Positions 53,211 through 63,308 of a DNA stretch of 64,000 bases are shown one piece after another. The notes beneath the pieces were generated by a model. That model was not told the origin of the DNA and did no database searches. It saw only the letters and a list, made by a program, of their open reading frames with translations. The DNA comes from Tatumella ptyseos (GTDB lineage: Bacteria; Pseudomonadota; Gammaproteobacteria; Enterobacterales; Enterobacteriaceae). Position 1 is the stretch's first letter. Each line of letters starts with the position of its first letter. Location of the stretch: assembly GCF_030552895.1 (NCBI RefSeq), contig NZ_CP130649.1, positions 1,922,001 to 1,986,000 of the forward strand, in the 5' to 3' direction. The position numbers were made by a program, and so were the translations under genes.

Positions 53211-53218
53211 TTTTCGGG

Positions 53219-53899
53219 TCAAATTTCGTCTGGAGTACGTAGCGTCGTGACGGCGATGCGTTCACCGCGTTTACGCTCACGTTCCGATTGCATATTGGCG
53301 CGATAGACTCCCTGATCCCCAACCACCCATGAAAGTGGGCGACGCTCTTTACCGATAGATTCCTGCAAGAGTAATAAGGCCTGCATATAGGCTTCCGGAC
53401 GGGGAGGACAACCTGGAATATAAACATCAACGGGGAGGAATTTATCTACGCCTTGCACGACCGAATAAATATCGTACATACCGCCAGAGTTAGCACAGGC
53501 GCCCATCGAGATGACCCATTTCGGCTCTAACATTTGATCATAGAGACGTTGGATAACCGGTGCCATTTTAGTGAAGGGGGTACCCGCGATGACCATGAAG
53601 TCAGCCTGACGGGGTGACGCACGCATGACCTCGGCACCAAAACGGGCCACGTCATGGACCGCAGTGAACGAGGTTGTCATTTCAACATAGCAACAAGAGA
53701 GGCCAAAGTTATAAGGCCATAAGGAGTTTTTACGCCCCCAGTTCACCATGTCGTGCAGCGCATGCTCCAATTTACCCATATAAACACTTCTATGGACGTG
53801 CTGTTCGAGAGGATCGCTAACAATTTCCTGCTTTTGTAAGGGATAGCGATCGTTCTCACCATTGCTATTGGGATCGACGCGGGTGAGTGTGTAATCCAT
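53219..53899 (-). CDS. nuoB: NADH-quinone oxidoreductase subunit B
   Basis: NuoB holds cluster N2, the last 4Fe-4S centre before quinone. The 226 aa (E. coli 220) have the tandem Cys in [10 protein letters not shown] and further ligands in MGACANSGG and IPGCPPRPE. Compared with E. coli there are a few extra residues in two N-terminal spots (DPNSNGEND and [11 protein letters not shown]). It follows nuoA after 12 bp. Confidence 0.98.
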   Translation of the reverse strand: MDYTLTRVDPNSNGENDRYPLQKQEIVSDPLEQHVHRSVYMGKLEHALHDMVNWGRKNSLWPYNFGLSCCYVEMTTSFTAVHDVARFGAEVMRASPRQADFMVIAGTPFTKMAPVIQRLYDQMLEPKWVISMGACANSGGMYDIYSVVQGVDKFLPVDVYIPGCPPRPEAYMQALLLLQESIGKERRPLSWVVGDQGVYRANMQSERERKRGERIAVTTLRTPDEI

Positions 53900-53911
53900 C
53901 TTAATGCCTCT

Positions 53912-54355
53912 CTATGACTTATGAGGAGAATTGCCGCGTCCGTTCTCTGTTTTAACGACAATACGACGACGTGCTGGCGCCCAATCAAGTGCACCTGTTC
54001 TGACGAGATAAACTAGTCCAGCTAACAAAATAAGAATAAAGATTGTTGCTTCAGCAAAGCCAATCCAACCACTTTCGCGGACGGAGGTGGACCAGGCGTA
54101 AAGGAATAGTGCTTCGACGTCGAAAATGACGAAGAACATCGCGACAAGATAAAATTTGGCAGAGAGGCGAAGATGTGTAGAACCGACAGGCTCGATGCCT
54201 GATTCGAATGGGGTATCTTTGTGTCGACCTTTAGCACGCCCACCCAGTAACCAACCGCCGGTTAACATGAATGCACAGAGTCCGAAAGCGATGACGACAA
54301 AAACGACAAAAGCCCAGTGATGAGCGATTACTTCAGTAGTGGTTGACATACTCAT
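53912..54355 (-). CDS. nuoA: NADH-quinone oxidoreductase subunit A
   Basis: NuoA is a three-helix membrane subunit (147 aa, as in E. coli) at the junction of the two arms. The helix-1 region [18 protein letters not shown], the loop [21 protein letters not shown] and the acidic helix [15 protein letters not shown] are present. It is the first gene of the 13-gene operon; the promoter lies in the 465-bp gap to lrhA. Confidence 0.98.
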   Translation of the reverse strand: MSMSTTTEVIAHHWAFVVFVVIAFGLCAFMLTGGWLLGGRAKGRHKDTPFESGIEPVGSTHLRLSAKFYLVAMFFVIFDVEALFLYAWSTSVRESGWIGFAEATIFILILLAGLVYLVRTGALDWAPARRRIVVKTENGRGNSPHKS

Positions 54356-54820
54356 GCTTACTCTTCAAGTGTGGATAACAGTTTGCAAAACTGTGCAAGG
54401 AGTGACCACAAAAGTTTACGGAAGGTGTAACACCTTTTAGTAATGTCTGTTAAATAAAAAATTAACAGTATTTTTATTGGTTTTTTTTACTCCTTTTCAT
54501 AACCTTTTGTCAACCTAAGCGAATAAATATAAATATTTTTTAACAATTGACAAACATGAAATGTAAAGACTTAACCTCGGATCTCTGTCACAAATTTTCA
54601 AGAAATCTCAAATAAGTGTGGCAGGTTTATAAGAATTTTCACGCACAATAAGTAAGGTTTTATTGATCTGACTCATGTATTGACCAATTTTATGCCTACT
54701 GTACGGTGAGCTCCCCATCTATCAGGAGGAGCTACTTTGGCAGAGCGTTTACTCATCACCATAGAATTTTGGCCTTAGTGACTTTTGTCTGACAAAAAAT
54801 CTCTACTAAGGCCTGCACTT
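54356..54820. other. nuoA-lrhA intergenic region with nuo promoter
   Basis: The 465 bp are AT-rich near the middle (54450-54560). They contain a perfect palindrome AAGGTGT-A-ACACCTT (54422-54436), 67 bp upstream of nuoA, which could be a regulator site. Close to lrhA there is a nested inverted repeat (54771-54813). E. coli nuo is controlled by ArcA, NarL and others; I could not assign such sites with confidence. I see no gene in it. Confidence 0.65.
54771..54813. repeat. Nested inverted repeat downstream of lrhA
   Basis: The outer arms GGCCTTAGT and ACTAAGGCC enclose an inner palindrome TTTTGTC-T-GACAAAA (54783-54797). It begins eight bases after the lrhA stop in the lrhA direction. It lacks a T-tract on either strand, so its role as a terminator is uncertain. 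Confidence 0.7.
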
Positions 54821-55759
54821 TCAATTGAGTGATTCTACCGTCTCACATGACTGCTTATCGATATGGGGTAACTCAGATAAACGATGAACAAGATCTGGCA
54901 CGGGTGCTAAAACATTGAACAGCGATTGGACAAATAATTTTTCGCTCTTGGGATGACGGCATAACAAATACTGAGTATCTGGAAGCAGTGGCAATCCCTC
55001 TGCCGTACCCAACACGCGCAGTTCAGGCTTTAGCATTTCTGCAGGTCTGACTGTTGCACCTAGCCCAGATTTTACCGCCACCTTAATTGCTGCTTTGGAA
55101 TTCGCAACATAGGCCAATCGCCAAGGAACTTGATGTTCATCCAGCGCATTAATGGCAATCTCTCTGAAAAGTTCACCCTCATTTTGAATCACTAGGGGAA
55201 TGGCCTCTCCAGGAGTGATCGCAAAGTCTGCCGCACAAAACCATAGTGTCGGCGACGTCCGTAAAACTTGCTGTTCAAAACGCTCATCACCTTGGGTTGT
55301 CAGCGCAACGTCAATTTCTTGTTGGTCGAGCAGCGTTAATAAGGTTTCTGTCTTGTTAATTCGAACTTCAACATCAAGGCTTGGGTATAATGCTGTGATG
55401 CGGTTAAGTACAAAAGGTAATAACGTTTCAGAAGTATCTTCCGTCACCCCTACGATAAGTTTTTCCTGCTCATCGCTATATTTTAGCGATGCACAGGCTT
55501 CATCGTTGAAGCGAAGAATCTTTCTTGCATAACCTAACAATTGAATACCATGTTCTGTGAGGAGTTTGTTCCGGCCATGGCGGGCAAAAAGCTCACGGCC
55601 AACAATTTGCTCCAATCGCTGCATTTGTTGGCTTACTGCAGATTGTGTTCGGCATACCGCTGCTGCGGCTGCCGCAAAAGTATTTAAATCAGCGACTGCA
55701 ACAAAAGTGCGCAGCAGGTCGAGATCGAGATTAATCGATATATTGTTATGGATTGTCAT
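54821..55759 (-). CDS. lrhA: LysR-type regulator LrhA
   Basis: LrhA is a LysR-family regulator of motility, fimbriae and RpoS translation in E. coli, and of virulence traits in plant-associated relatives. The 312 aa have the helix-turn-helix at about 12-70 (VADLNTFAAAAAAVCRTQSA) and the effector domain after about 95. Length equals E. coli. It has a very long upstream region (814 bp), consistent with the long lrhA leader known in E. coli. It lies between nuo and alaA, as in E. coli. Confidence 0.93.
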   Translation of the reverse strand: MTIHNNISINLDLDLLRTFVAVADLNTFAAAAAAVCRTQSAVSQQMQRLEQIVGRELFARHGRNKLLTEHGIQLLGYARKILRFNDEACASLKYSDEQEKLIVGVTEDTSETLLPFVLNRITALYPSLDVEVRINKTETLLTLLDQQEIDVALTTQGDERFEQQVLRTSPTLWFCAADFAITPGEAIPLVIQNEGELFREIAINALDEHQVPWRLAYVANSKAAIKVAVKSGLGATVRPAEMLKPELRVLGTAEGLPLLPDTQYLLCRHPKSEKLFVQSLFNVLAPVPDLVHRLSELPHIDKQSCETVESLN

Positions 55760-56573
55760 AATTATTCACTTTTTATTTTATTTTAACGTTCACTGGTGTT
55801 GTGTGTTACTGATTGAATAACTCTATATTTTTAAATGAATTACTATCCAAAAACCAAACGCTAGCTAAAGTTCATCAAGTGGACTCGTACTTTGTAATAA
55901 GTCACACTAATTCATACTTATCGTTATCGGCCTAAAGAATTAAAAAATACCTATAATAGACAATAAAATTAAGTTAACACCCCTTCTACGATAAGTTTTT
56001 ATTTGTTAATTAGACTTAATCATTTCTAGCCATAAATTGGAATTATTTTTCGATAAAACTGAGCTTTCTTTGACTTAGTTCATATAATACAACGCTAACC
56101 CTTCTTTCCATACGCCTACCACCTCGATTATAAGAAATCATCTAACGATTAATTTTTCTTGCTGCACTATTAATAACTAATAAAGTAAAAATCTTTAAGA
56201 CAAATTAATAATTAAGGCCACTAATCCTAGCTAATTCAATCGATGAGGTGGTTAGTGTTATTATTGATAATTACTCCAAAAAACTCTTATAAAAATTTAC
56301 TTGCTACTGACATTAATTTTAAATTAAAACTTTCGATCATCGAAAAGAAGAGTACCCATCTGACCATTTGGCGTTACTGCTCCTCGTTAACTTAGCTTAT
56401 CGAGATTTAATATCGCATAATTGATATTTTTTAGCACGAAAAACTAGAAACATAGATTTCCCTTCTGTAATCGGCGCTCAGTTCACAGTGACACTTCATT
56501 TAAGTGTCTGACCGGAGTACATTTACTTATATTGATAGTGCCATTTACTGTTCCTTAAGCCGAGACGAAGCGC
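55760..56573. other. Long AT-rich lrhA-alaA intergenic region
   Basis: The 814 bp are strongly AT-rich, with no reading frame I would trust. They must hold the divergent promoters of lrhA and alaA. A hairpin GACACTT/AAGTGTC (56490-56508) lies in the alaA leader. TAAGAAATCATCTA at 56131 resembles the RcsAB box (9 of 14 positions), which would fit known Rcs control of lrhA, but the match is weak. A TATAAT stands at 56084 on the plus strand without a clear -35. Confidence 0.6.
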
Positions 56574-57791
56574 ATGAGCATAAAAATAGAAAAATCTGCC
56601 AAATTAGAGAACGTTTGCTACGACATCCGTGGCCCAGTATTAAAAGAAGCTAAACGTCTTGAAGAAGAAGGCAATAAAGTTCTCAAGTTAAATATTGGTA
56701 ACCCAGCGCCTTTTGGTTTTGAAGCGCCTGATGAAATTTTAGTCGATGTGATAAAACATCTTCCGACGTCACAAGGTTACTCAGACTCAAAAGGACTTTA
56801 CTCAGCCCGTAAAGCCATTATGCAACACTATCAAGCGTTGGGAATGCGCGATGTAACGGTCGAAGATATTTACATCGGTAATGGTGTTTCAGAGCTTATT
56901 GTGCAATCAATGCAAGCATTACTGAATACTGGCGATGAAATGCTCGTTCCTGCTCCCGACTACCCGTTATGGACCGCTGCCGTGTCGTTGTCCAGTGGTA
57001 AAGCAGTTCACTATCTTTGTGACGAAAGTAGTGATTGGTTCCCCGACCTCGACGATATTCGCGCCAAAATCACTCCTCGCACACGCGGTATTGTGATTAT
57101 TAACCCGAATAATCCCACCGGTGCGGTCTACAGCAAAGAGTTATTGATTGAAGTGGTAAAAATCGCGCGAGAACATAATCTCATCATTTTCGCTGACGAG
57201 ATTTACGATAAAATTCTATATGATGCTGCACAGCACCATTCGATTGCTGCGTTAGCTCCTGACCTGTTAACGGTTACTTTCAACGGACTTTCAAAGACCT
57301 ACCGTGTGGCGGGTTTCCGTCAAGGCTGGATGGTACTGAACGGGCCAAAGAAACATGCTAAAGGCTATATCGAAGGCCTAGAAATGCTAGCATCAATGCG
57401 CCTCTGCGCGAATGTTCCCGCGCAGCACGCCATTCAGACTGCACTGGGAGGCTACCAAAGTATTAGTGAGTTTATCGTCCCTGATGGGCGCCTCTACCAA
57501 CAACGGGAACGCGCTTGGGAACTGGTTAATCAAATTCCTGGAGTAAGTTGTGTAAAACCGCAAGGTGCGTTATACATGTTCCCAAAAATTGATATCAAGA
57601 AATTCAATATCTACGATGACCAAAAAATGGTCTTAGATTTCTTGTTACAGGAGAAGGTGTTGCTGGTACAAGGTACCGCCTTCAATTGGCCATGGCCAGA
57701 CCATGTCCGGATCGTCACCTTACCGAGGGTGGACGATCTCGAGATGGCGATCAATAAATTCGGTCGTTTTCTCAGTCACTACCACCAATAA
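56574..57791 (+). CDS. alaA: Glutamate-pyruvate aminotransferase AlaA
   Basis: AlaA makes alanine from pyruvate and glutamate with pyridoxal phosphate. The 405-aa class I/II aminotransferase matches E. coli AlaA (405 aa) across its length. It shows IINPNNPTGAVYSKELL, FADEIYDKILY and the PLP-binding Lys in NGLSKTYRVAGFRQGW. The start MSIKIEKSAKLENV agrees with the family. It is followed by a terminator and then yfbR. Confidence 0.97.
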   Translation: MSIKIEKSAKLENVCYDIRGPVLKEAKRLEEEGNKVLKLNIGNPAPFGFEAPDEILVDVIKHLPTSQGYSDSKGLYSARKAIMQHYQALGMRDVTVEDIYIGNGVSELIVQSMQALLNTGDEMLVPAPDYPLWTAAVSLSSGKAVHYLCDESSDWFPDLDDIRAKITPRTRGIVIINPNNPTGAVYSKELLIEVVKIAREHNLIIFADEIYDKILYDAAQHHSIAALAPDLLTVTFNGLSKTYRVAGFRQGWMVLNGPKKHAKGYIEGLEMLASMRLCANVPAQHAIQTALGGYQSISEFIVPDGRLYQQRERAWELVNQIPGVSCVKPQGALYMFPKIDIKKFNIYDDQKMVLDFLLQEKVLLVQGTAFNWPWPDHVRIVTLPRVDDLEMAINKFGRFLSHYHQ

Positions 57792-57805
57792 TCATGACTC
57801 ACTAA

Positions 57806-57826
57806 GGCGCCGCAAGGCGTCTTTTT
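57806..57826 (+). terminator. Terminator of alaA
   Basis: GGCGCC/GGCGTC with a GCAA loop (one G-T pair) is followed by five T residues, 14 bp past the alaA stop. Confidence 0.8.
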
Positions 57827-57850
57827 ATTAGGCTCAAAAAAGAGGATAAC

Positions 57851-58456
57851 ATGGCAATCCAAAGTACTTTTATGGCATGGATAACCCGTATGCCACTGAT
57901 CAAACGCTGGGCCTTGATGCATTGTGTACAAAAAGAAAACGTGGCAGAGCATAGTCACCAAGTTGCGGTCATTGCTCATCTACTGACCGTTATTGGTAAT
58001 AAACGTTATGGGAACACATTGAATCCTGAACGTGCCGCAGTCGTTGCCCTGTACCATGAAGTATCAGAAACAAAGCTTCAAGATATCAATTCCCGGACAA
58101 AATATCACAATCCAGCTTTCACCCAAGCCTTTAAGCACCTTGAAAAGATTGCCGAGCAAGAGTGTTTAACCACCCTGCCTGATGACTTACGTGACGCCTT
58201 TTCCGATTTGATCATCCAAGATAACGTCGACAGTGAATATAAAAGAATCGTCAAAGCAGCCGATATTTTAGCGGCCTATATTAAGACGTTGAATGAGCTG
58301 AGGTTCAATAACGACGAATTTATTCATGTTAAAGAAGGGCTAGAGGAAAGGCTTAACTACTTGCGCAGTACCATGCCAGAAGTTAATGACTTTTTAGAAA
58401 TCTTTGCAGAGAGCTGCACGACGACACTTGACCGCATTTCTGAGAACTATCAATAA
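57851..58456 (+). CDS. yfbR: Diverged 5'-deoxynucleotidase YfbR (HD family)
   Basis: YfbR removes phosphate from deoxynucleoside 5'-monophosphates. The 201-aa protein is clearly YfbR-like by position and by the ENVAEHSHQVAVIAH segment (metal His34) and VKAADILAAYIK (later Asp). However, it is much less like E. coli YfbR than its neighbours are to their counterparts. The HD dyad of the family (H68-D69 in E. coli) reads H69-E70 here, in LYHEVSETKLQDI. The catalytic Glu (E73) is kept. Glutamate may still bind metal, but altered activity or specificity is possible. The ATG follows AGAGGATAAC. Confidence 0.85.
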   Translation: MAIQSTFMAWITRMPLIKRWALMHCVQKENVAEHSHQVAVIAHLLTVIGNKRYGNTLNPERAAVVALYHEVSETKLQDINSRTKYHNPAFTQAFKHLEKIAEQECLTTLPDDLRDAFSDLIIQDNVDSEYKRIVKAADILAAYIKTLNELRFNNDEFIHVKEGLEERLNYLRSTMPEVNDFLEIFAESCTTTLDRISENYQ

Positions 58457-58464
58457 TATCAAGC

Positions 58465-58487
58465 AGACATCGGATTATCCGATGTCT
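58465..58487. terminator. Hairpin between yfbR and hxpA
   Basis: The perfect 10-bp stem AGACATCGGA/TCCGATGTCT with a three-base loop lies between the two convergent genes. Neither side has a strong T-tract, so termination strength is uncertain. Confidence 0.6.
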
Positions 58488-58506
58488 TGGCTGAACCTTA
58501 GCCTGA

Positions 58507-59145
58507 TTACAATCTAAAGCCTTGGCCTACGGGGGTTATAGAGAGTTCAGTGAGGCGATTAAGTCGGTATGTGGCCTTCAGGTGGGATGCATCCAACGGC
58601 GCATTAACCGCCACTACGGCGCATTTCGCCGCTAAGCCTGCCTCAATCCCCGCTGCGGCATCTTCTACTACCACACATAGCTCGGGAGCTAGCCCGAGTT
58701 GCTGAGCTCCTAACAGATAAGGATCCGGGTTTGGTTTCCCTTTTTTGACCTGTTCTGCGGTGATAAATACCTCAGGGCGAGGTAAACCCAATACCTCAAA
58801 ACGGGCCGACGCCACAGGAAAACTACCAGAAGTCACTATCGCCCAAGGTATTTGCTGTTCCGTCAAATAAGTCAGTAACGTTCGCGCGCCAGGAAGCGGG
58901 ACTATCCCATCCAGTGTTGTAGACTCGAGATGTTCTAACCACAGGAATTCTTCACGTAAGGTCGCTTCGTCTGCATGAGGTAAAAAGTGACGCAACGAAG
59001 TGATAGCCTGTTTACCATGAATAAAGGCTAGGATCTCTGAGGCAGGGATGCCATGCCGCTCTCCCCATTTCGCCCATGCAGTTCCAACCACGGCTAAAGA
59101 GTCCACTAGCGTACCGTCCAAATCAAAAAGAAATCCTTGATACAT
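58507..59145 (-). CDS. hxpA: HAD-family sugar phosphatase HxpA (YfbT)
   Basis: This is a cytoplasmic HAD phosphatase acting on sugar phosphates, such as hexitol and hexose phosphates. The 212 aa (E. coli about 216) show the nucleophile motif FLFDLDGTLVDS, motif II VTSGS, the Lys in VKKGKPNPDPYLLGA and the acidic motif VVEDAAAGIEAG. The helical cap lies between residues 15 and 80. It follows yfbV after 17 bp on the same strand. Confidence 0.93.
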   Translation of the reverse strand: MYQGFLFDLDGTLVDSLAVVGTAWAKWGERHGIPASEILAFIHGKQAITSLRHFLPHADEATLREEFLWLEHLESTTLDGIVPLPGARTLLTYLTEQQIPWAIVTSGSFPVASARFEVLGLPRPEVFITAEQVKKGKPNPDPYLLGAQQLGLAPELCVVVEDAAAGIEAGLAAKCAVVAVNAPLDASHLKATYRLNRLTELSITPVGQGFRL

Positions 59146-59162
59146 AATGACTTACCTTATCA

Positions 59163-59612
59163 CTACAGTTCATCCAAAAAGGCTTTATCCAACTGTTTAA
59201 AAGCCTTCATTAATAGTTCGGCTAGATGTTGATAGGTCACCTCGCCCTGAGGAAGGTTGATGACTTGCCCTGAGGTTTTGAGCTTTTCACGAATGGTGTG
59301 AAACCACTCTAGCGTACCACCTGTTAACGGTTTAACCGACCTCTTACCTAACCACCACAAACCTTGTATTGGTAAACTGCAAGCAAACACAGCCGTCGCT
59401 ATTGCCGGACCGATTTGTGCATGGAATGCCAGTTGCCAGCAAAGAATAAAAACGGCAATAGGCGGCATAAAACGAATACCAAATTGCGTCGCTCGACACA
59501 CTCTATTCTCAGGGAAAATTGCAGAAAGACTCTTTTCCTGTGGCCACGTTTTCATATATTTTTTGCCAAGACGCAGCGTTAAAAAAAGCCCTGGCCGATG
59601 CGAGTCATTCAT
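59163..59612 (-). CDS. yfbV: UPF0208 membrane protein YfbV
   Basis: YfbV is an inner-membrane protein with two helices (about 47-67 and 70-90). In E. coli it has been linked to insulating the terminus macrodomain. The 149 aa match the family: YMKTWPQEKSLSAIFPENRV, IRFMPPIAVFILCWQLAF, LPIQGLWWLGKRSV and the terminal LDKAFLDEL. It is divergent from ackA across 297 bp and is probably co-transcribed with hxpA. Confidence 0.93.
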   Translation of the reverse strand: MNDSHRPGLFLTLRLGKKYMKTWPQEKSLSAIFPENRVCRATQFGIRFMPPIAVFILCWQLAFHAQIGPAIATAVFACSLPIQGLWWLGKRSVKPLTGGTLEWFHTIREKLKTSGQVINLPQGEVTYQHLAELLMKAFKQLDKAFLDEL

Positions 59613-59909
59613 AATTTCAGCCTCAACATTCGCAGAAGTTAAATAGTTTTAATTCCCTTTTAATTGGGAGTACCATTCGCACCACACTCTCAGCGTGCAA
59701 GAATGGGTACAGGATAGCACCCCCGTCGACAATCGATGAGAAAGATGACACAAACTTACACTGAGATTCTGAGCAATCCTGTAATTCAGTAGAGTATTGC
59801 CCCAGAACATAGTTATCCCTCATGACCAGTGTATAGTAGCATTATCGAAAGCAATGCCAATTAAGCGGAATTTTTTGGCTGCTGACACATTACATTTACA
59901 GGTGCGTTT

Positions 59910-61112
59910 ATGTTGAATAACTTAGTTCTGGTTCTAAATTGTGGGAGCTCATCTCTCAAATTCGCAATTCTTGATCCCGCTACTGGCGCAGAATACCTTT
60001 CCGGTTTAGCCGAGTGTTTTTCACTAGCGGAAGCGCGTATCAAATGGAAGCATGCGGGGGTGAAACAGGAAGCAGCCCTCGGTGCTGGAGCTGCTCACAG
60101 TGAAGCACTAGCCTTTATTGTGACTCATATTCTCGCCGACGCACCTGAACTGTCTGAAAAAATTAGTGCGATTGGTCACCGCATTGTCCATGGCGGCGAG
60201 CACCTCACTCAATCGGTCGTAATTGATAATCAGATTATAGACGCGATTGAACAAGCGACCTGTTTTGCACCGCTACACAACCCAGCGCATTTGATTGGGA
60301 TACGCGAAGCATTTAAGAACTTCCCTCATCTCACGACTAAGAACGTCGCCGTTTTCGATACGGCTTTCCACCAGACTATGCCAGAAGAAGCGTACCTGTA
60401 TGCCCTCCCTTACGCACTTTACGAACAACATGGAATCCGTCGATATGGCGCCCATGGTACGAGCCATTTCTATGTCTCTCGACAAGCCGCTGAGTTACTC
60501 GCTAAACCAGTAGATGAACTCAATGTGATTACGTGCCATCTCGGTAATGGCGGTTCGGTGGCGGCAATTCGACAAGGAAAATGTGTCGATACCTCGATGG
60601 GACTCACTCCCTTGGAAGGATTAGTCATGGGTACACGAAGTGGCGATATTGATCCGGCTATCATCTTCTACTTACACGATAATTTAGGGATGGACGTCGC
60701 ACAAATTAATCAGTTGTTGACCAAGGAGTCAGGATTACTGGGGCTCACGGGCGTCACCAGTGATTGTCGCTTTGTCGAAGACAATTTCGCCAAAAAACCA
60801 GAAGCTAAGCGCGCGTTAGACGTATTCTGTCATCGTTTGGCCAAATACATTGGCGCATATTCCTCGCTGATGGACGGCAGACTTGATGCGGTAATATTTA
60901 CAGGCGGAATCGGTGAAAACTCTGCCAAAATCCGTGAACAAACCATTCAGAAACTCGCACTACTCAATTTAGCCGTTGACCCGTCAAAGAACTTAGCCGC
61001 ACGCTTTGGTGAGTCTGGGGCGATTCAACGTGAAGGTAGCCGTCCAATCCTCGTTATTCCAACAAACGAAGAGTGGGTCATTGCACAAGACGCTGCCAGA
61101 TTGACGGCTTAA
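59910..61112 (+). CDS. ackA: Acetate kinase
   Basis: AckA interconverts acetyl phosphate and ADP with acetate and ATP, the last step of overflow acetate formation. The 400 aa equal E. coli. The ASKHA fold shows [14 protein letters not shown] at the start, [21 protein letters not shown], the catalytic region [12 protein letters not shown] and [14 protein letters not shown]. It is the first gene of ackA-pta, with a 40-bp gap. Confidence 0.99.
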   Translation: MLNNLVLVLNCGSSSLKFAILDPATGAEYLSGLAECFSLAEARIKWKHAGVKQEAALGAGAAHSEALAFIVTHILADAPELSEKISAIGHRIVHGGEHLTQSVVIDNQIIDAIEQATCFAPLHNPAHLIGIREAFKNFPHLTTKNVAVFDTAFHQTMPEEAYLYALPYALYEQHGIRRYGAHGTSHFYVSRQAAELLAKPVDELNVITCHLGNGGSVAAIRQGKCVDTSMGLTPLEGLVMGTRSGDIDPAIIFYLHDNLGMDVAQINQLLTKESGLLGLTGVTSDCRFVEDNFAKKPEAKRALDVFCHRLAKYIGAYSSLMDGRLDAVIFTGGIGENSAKIREQTIQKLALLNLAVDPSKNLAARFGESGAIQREGSRPILVIPTNEEWVIAQDAARLTA

Positions 61113-61152
61113 TGGTTACCTATCAGTACCAAGAATATTAGAGGGGGTTAAT

Positions 61153-63303
61153 TTGTCTCGTACTATTATGCTGGTGCCACTGAGCACAAGCGTGGGTCTG
61201 ACCAGTGTGAGCTTAGGGGTAATACGTGCGATGGAACGTAAAGGCATGCGTATCAGCATGTTCAAACCTATCGCTCAAGCACGTGATACCGACCAGTCAC
61301 TAGACCACACCACGGAAATCATCAACGCCACATCCTCCATTCCGGCCGTAGCACCTCTGGCATTAAGTTATGTCGAGAACTTACTCAGTAATAATCAACA
61401 AGATGCCCTGATGGAAGAGATTCTGGCACACTTTCATGATAATACCGCCAATGCAGAAGTCGTATTAGTTGAGGGATTAGTCCCAACACGTAAAAACCAA
61501 TTTGTGCAAACGCTCAATTATGAAATCGCCAAAACGCTCAATGCTGAAATTATTTTTGTCGGATCTCCTGGAACGGATACCCCAGCCCAACTGAAAGAGA
61601 GAGTTGAACTCCAGCTTAACAGTTTCGGTGGCCGTAAAAATAAGAACATTACTGGTCTGATTATTAATAAAATCAATGCCCCCACTGATGAGGAAGGTCG
61701 TACCAGACCTGATTTATCAGAAATGTTCGACGATACTAATGAAGCCACCGTGAGTAATTTCACGTTTGAACAACTTATGCATGCCTCACCTCTTCCGGTG
61801 CTTGGGACTATTCCCTGGAATTTCGATCTGATTGCTACCCGAGCGATTGATATGTGTCGGCATCTCAAGGCCGAAATTATCAATGAAGGAGACATCACAA
61901 CTCGTCGAATTCAATCGGTAACCTTCTGTGCTCGTAGTCTTCCCAATATGCTCAAGCTATTCCGTCCAGGCTCCTTATTAGTGACTTCGGCTGATCGCCC
62001 AGATGTGTTAGTGGCAGCCTGTTTAGCCGCAATGAATGGTGTCGAGATCGGGGCCATCTTGCTGACTGGCGGTTATCAGATGGATCCAGCTGTTCAAGAG
62101 CTCTGCTCGCGGGCATTTCAAACTGGTCTTCCCGTTTTCTTGGTGAAAACGAATACCTGGCAAACGTCATTGACCCTGCAAAGTTTTAATTTAGAGATCC
62201 CTGTGGATGATACGCAGCGCATTGAGAAAGTGCAGGAGTTCATTGCGAGTTATATCGATAAACAGTGGATTGACTCCTTAGGTTCGGTTGCCGAACGCAG
62301 CCGCCTTCTATCTCCCCCCGCATTCCGTTATCAATTGACCGAACTGGCACGCCAAGCGGGCAAACGTATTGTCTTACCTGAAGGTGATGAGCCAAGAACC
62401 TTACGCGCCGCAGCGATCTGTGCAGAACGCAAAATTGCCCAATGTGTATTACTCGGCGATCCAGCAGAAATTCAACGCGTCGCTTCAGTACAAGGAATCG
62501 TACTCGGAGAAGGTGTCAGTATCGTAGATCCACAAGCGGTCAGAGAAGAGTATGTAGCGCGTTTAGTCGAACTCCGTAAAAATAAAGGAATGACGGAGGT
62601 TGTGGCGCGCGAACAGCTGGAGGATAACGTCGTACTCGGTACTTTAATGCTTGAAAAAGGCGAAGTCGACGGATTGGTCTCCGGTGCGGTCCATACCACT
62701 GCTAATACCATACGCCCACCGCTACAGCTGATTAAGACCGCGCCAAATAGCAGCATCGTTTCCTCAGTCTTCTTTATGTTGCTTCCTGAACAAGTACTGG
62801 TCTACGGTGACTGCGCTATCAATCCTGATCCAAATGCCGAACAATTAGCCGAAATTGCCATACAGTCGGCGGATTCCGCCGCTGCCTTCGGAATTGAACC
62901 GCGCGTCGCAATGATCTCTTATTCAACCGGTGATTCTGGTAGCGGTAGCGATGTGGATAAAGTGCGAGAGGCAACACGCCTTGCACAGGAAAAGCGTCCT
63001 GATCTGATCATTGATGGGCCACTGCAATATGATGCCGCAATTATGGAGGATGTCGCGAAGTCTAAGGCACCGAATTCTCGAGTCGCGGGTCGAGCGACAG
63101 TATTTATTTTCCCGGATCTGAATACTGGCAATACGACTTATAAAGCCGTTCAGCGCTCAGCAGAATTGATCTCAATCGGGCCCATGCTGCAAGGTATGCG
63201 TAAACCGGTGAATGATCTGTCACGAGGTGCATTAGTGGACGATATTGTTTACACCATTGCGCTAACTGCTATTCAATCTCAACAGGCTGAAACAAGAGGC
63301 TAA
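61153..63303 (+). CDS. pta: Phosphate acetyltransferase
   Basis: Pta converts acetyl-CoA and phosphate to acetyl phosphate. The 716 aa (E. coli 714) have an N-terminal P-loop-like domain (about 1-200), a DRTGG regulatory domain (about 215-330) and the C-terminal PTA_PTB catalytic domain (about 390-712). The start codon is TTG, five bases after AGAGGGGG. It is chosen because [21 protein letters not shown] matches the E. coli start, which uses GTG; the next ATG would remove the first five residues. It is co-transcribed with ackA. Confidence 0.98.
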   Translation: MSRTIMLVPLSTSVGLTSVSLGVIRAMERKGMRISMFKPIAQARDTDQSLDHTTEIINATSSIPAVAPLALSYVENLLSNNQQDALMEEILAHFHDNTANAEVVLVEGLVPTRKNQFVQTLNYEIAKTLNAEIIFVGSPGTDTPAQLKERVELQLNSFGGRKNKNITGLIINKINAPTDEEGRTRPDLSEMFDDTNEATVSNFTFEQLMHASPLPVLGTIPWNFDLIATRAIDMCRHLKAEIINEGDITTRRIQSVTFCARSLPNMLKLFRPGSLLVTSADRPDVLVAACLAAMNGVEIGAILLTGGYQMDPAVQELCSRAFQTGLPVFLVKTNTWQTSLTLQSFNLEIPVDDTQRIEKVQEFIASYIDKQWIDSLGSVAERSRLLSPPAFRYQLTELARQAGKRIVLPEGDEPRTLRAAAICAERKIAQCVLLGDPAEIQRVASVQGIVLGEGVSIVDPQAVREEYVARLVELRKNKGMTEVVAREQLEDNVVLGTLMLEKGEVDGLVSGAVHTTANTIRPPLQLIKTAPNSSIVSSVFFMLLPEQVLVYGDCAINPDPNAEQLAEIAIQSADSAAAFGIEPRVAMISYSTGDSGSGSDVDKVREATRLAQEKRPDLIIDGPLQYDAAIMEDVAKSKAPNSRVAGRATVFIFPDLNTGNTTYKAVQRSAELISIGPMLQGMRKPVNDLSRGALVDDIVYTIALTAIQSQQAETRG

Positions 63304-63308
63304 TCCTT

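Noticed and set aside
39332..54355. Horizontal transfer or rearrangement of nuo
   Set aside because: All 13 genes are intact, in E. coli order and with the enterobacterial nuoC-D fusion; this is ordinary core genome.
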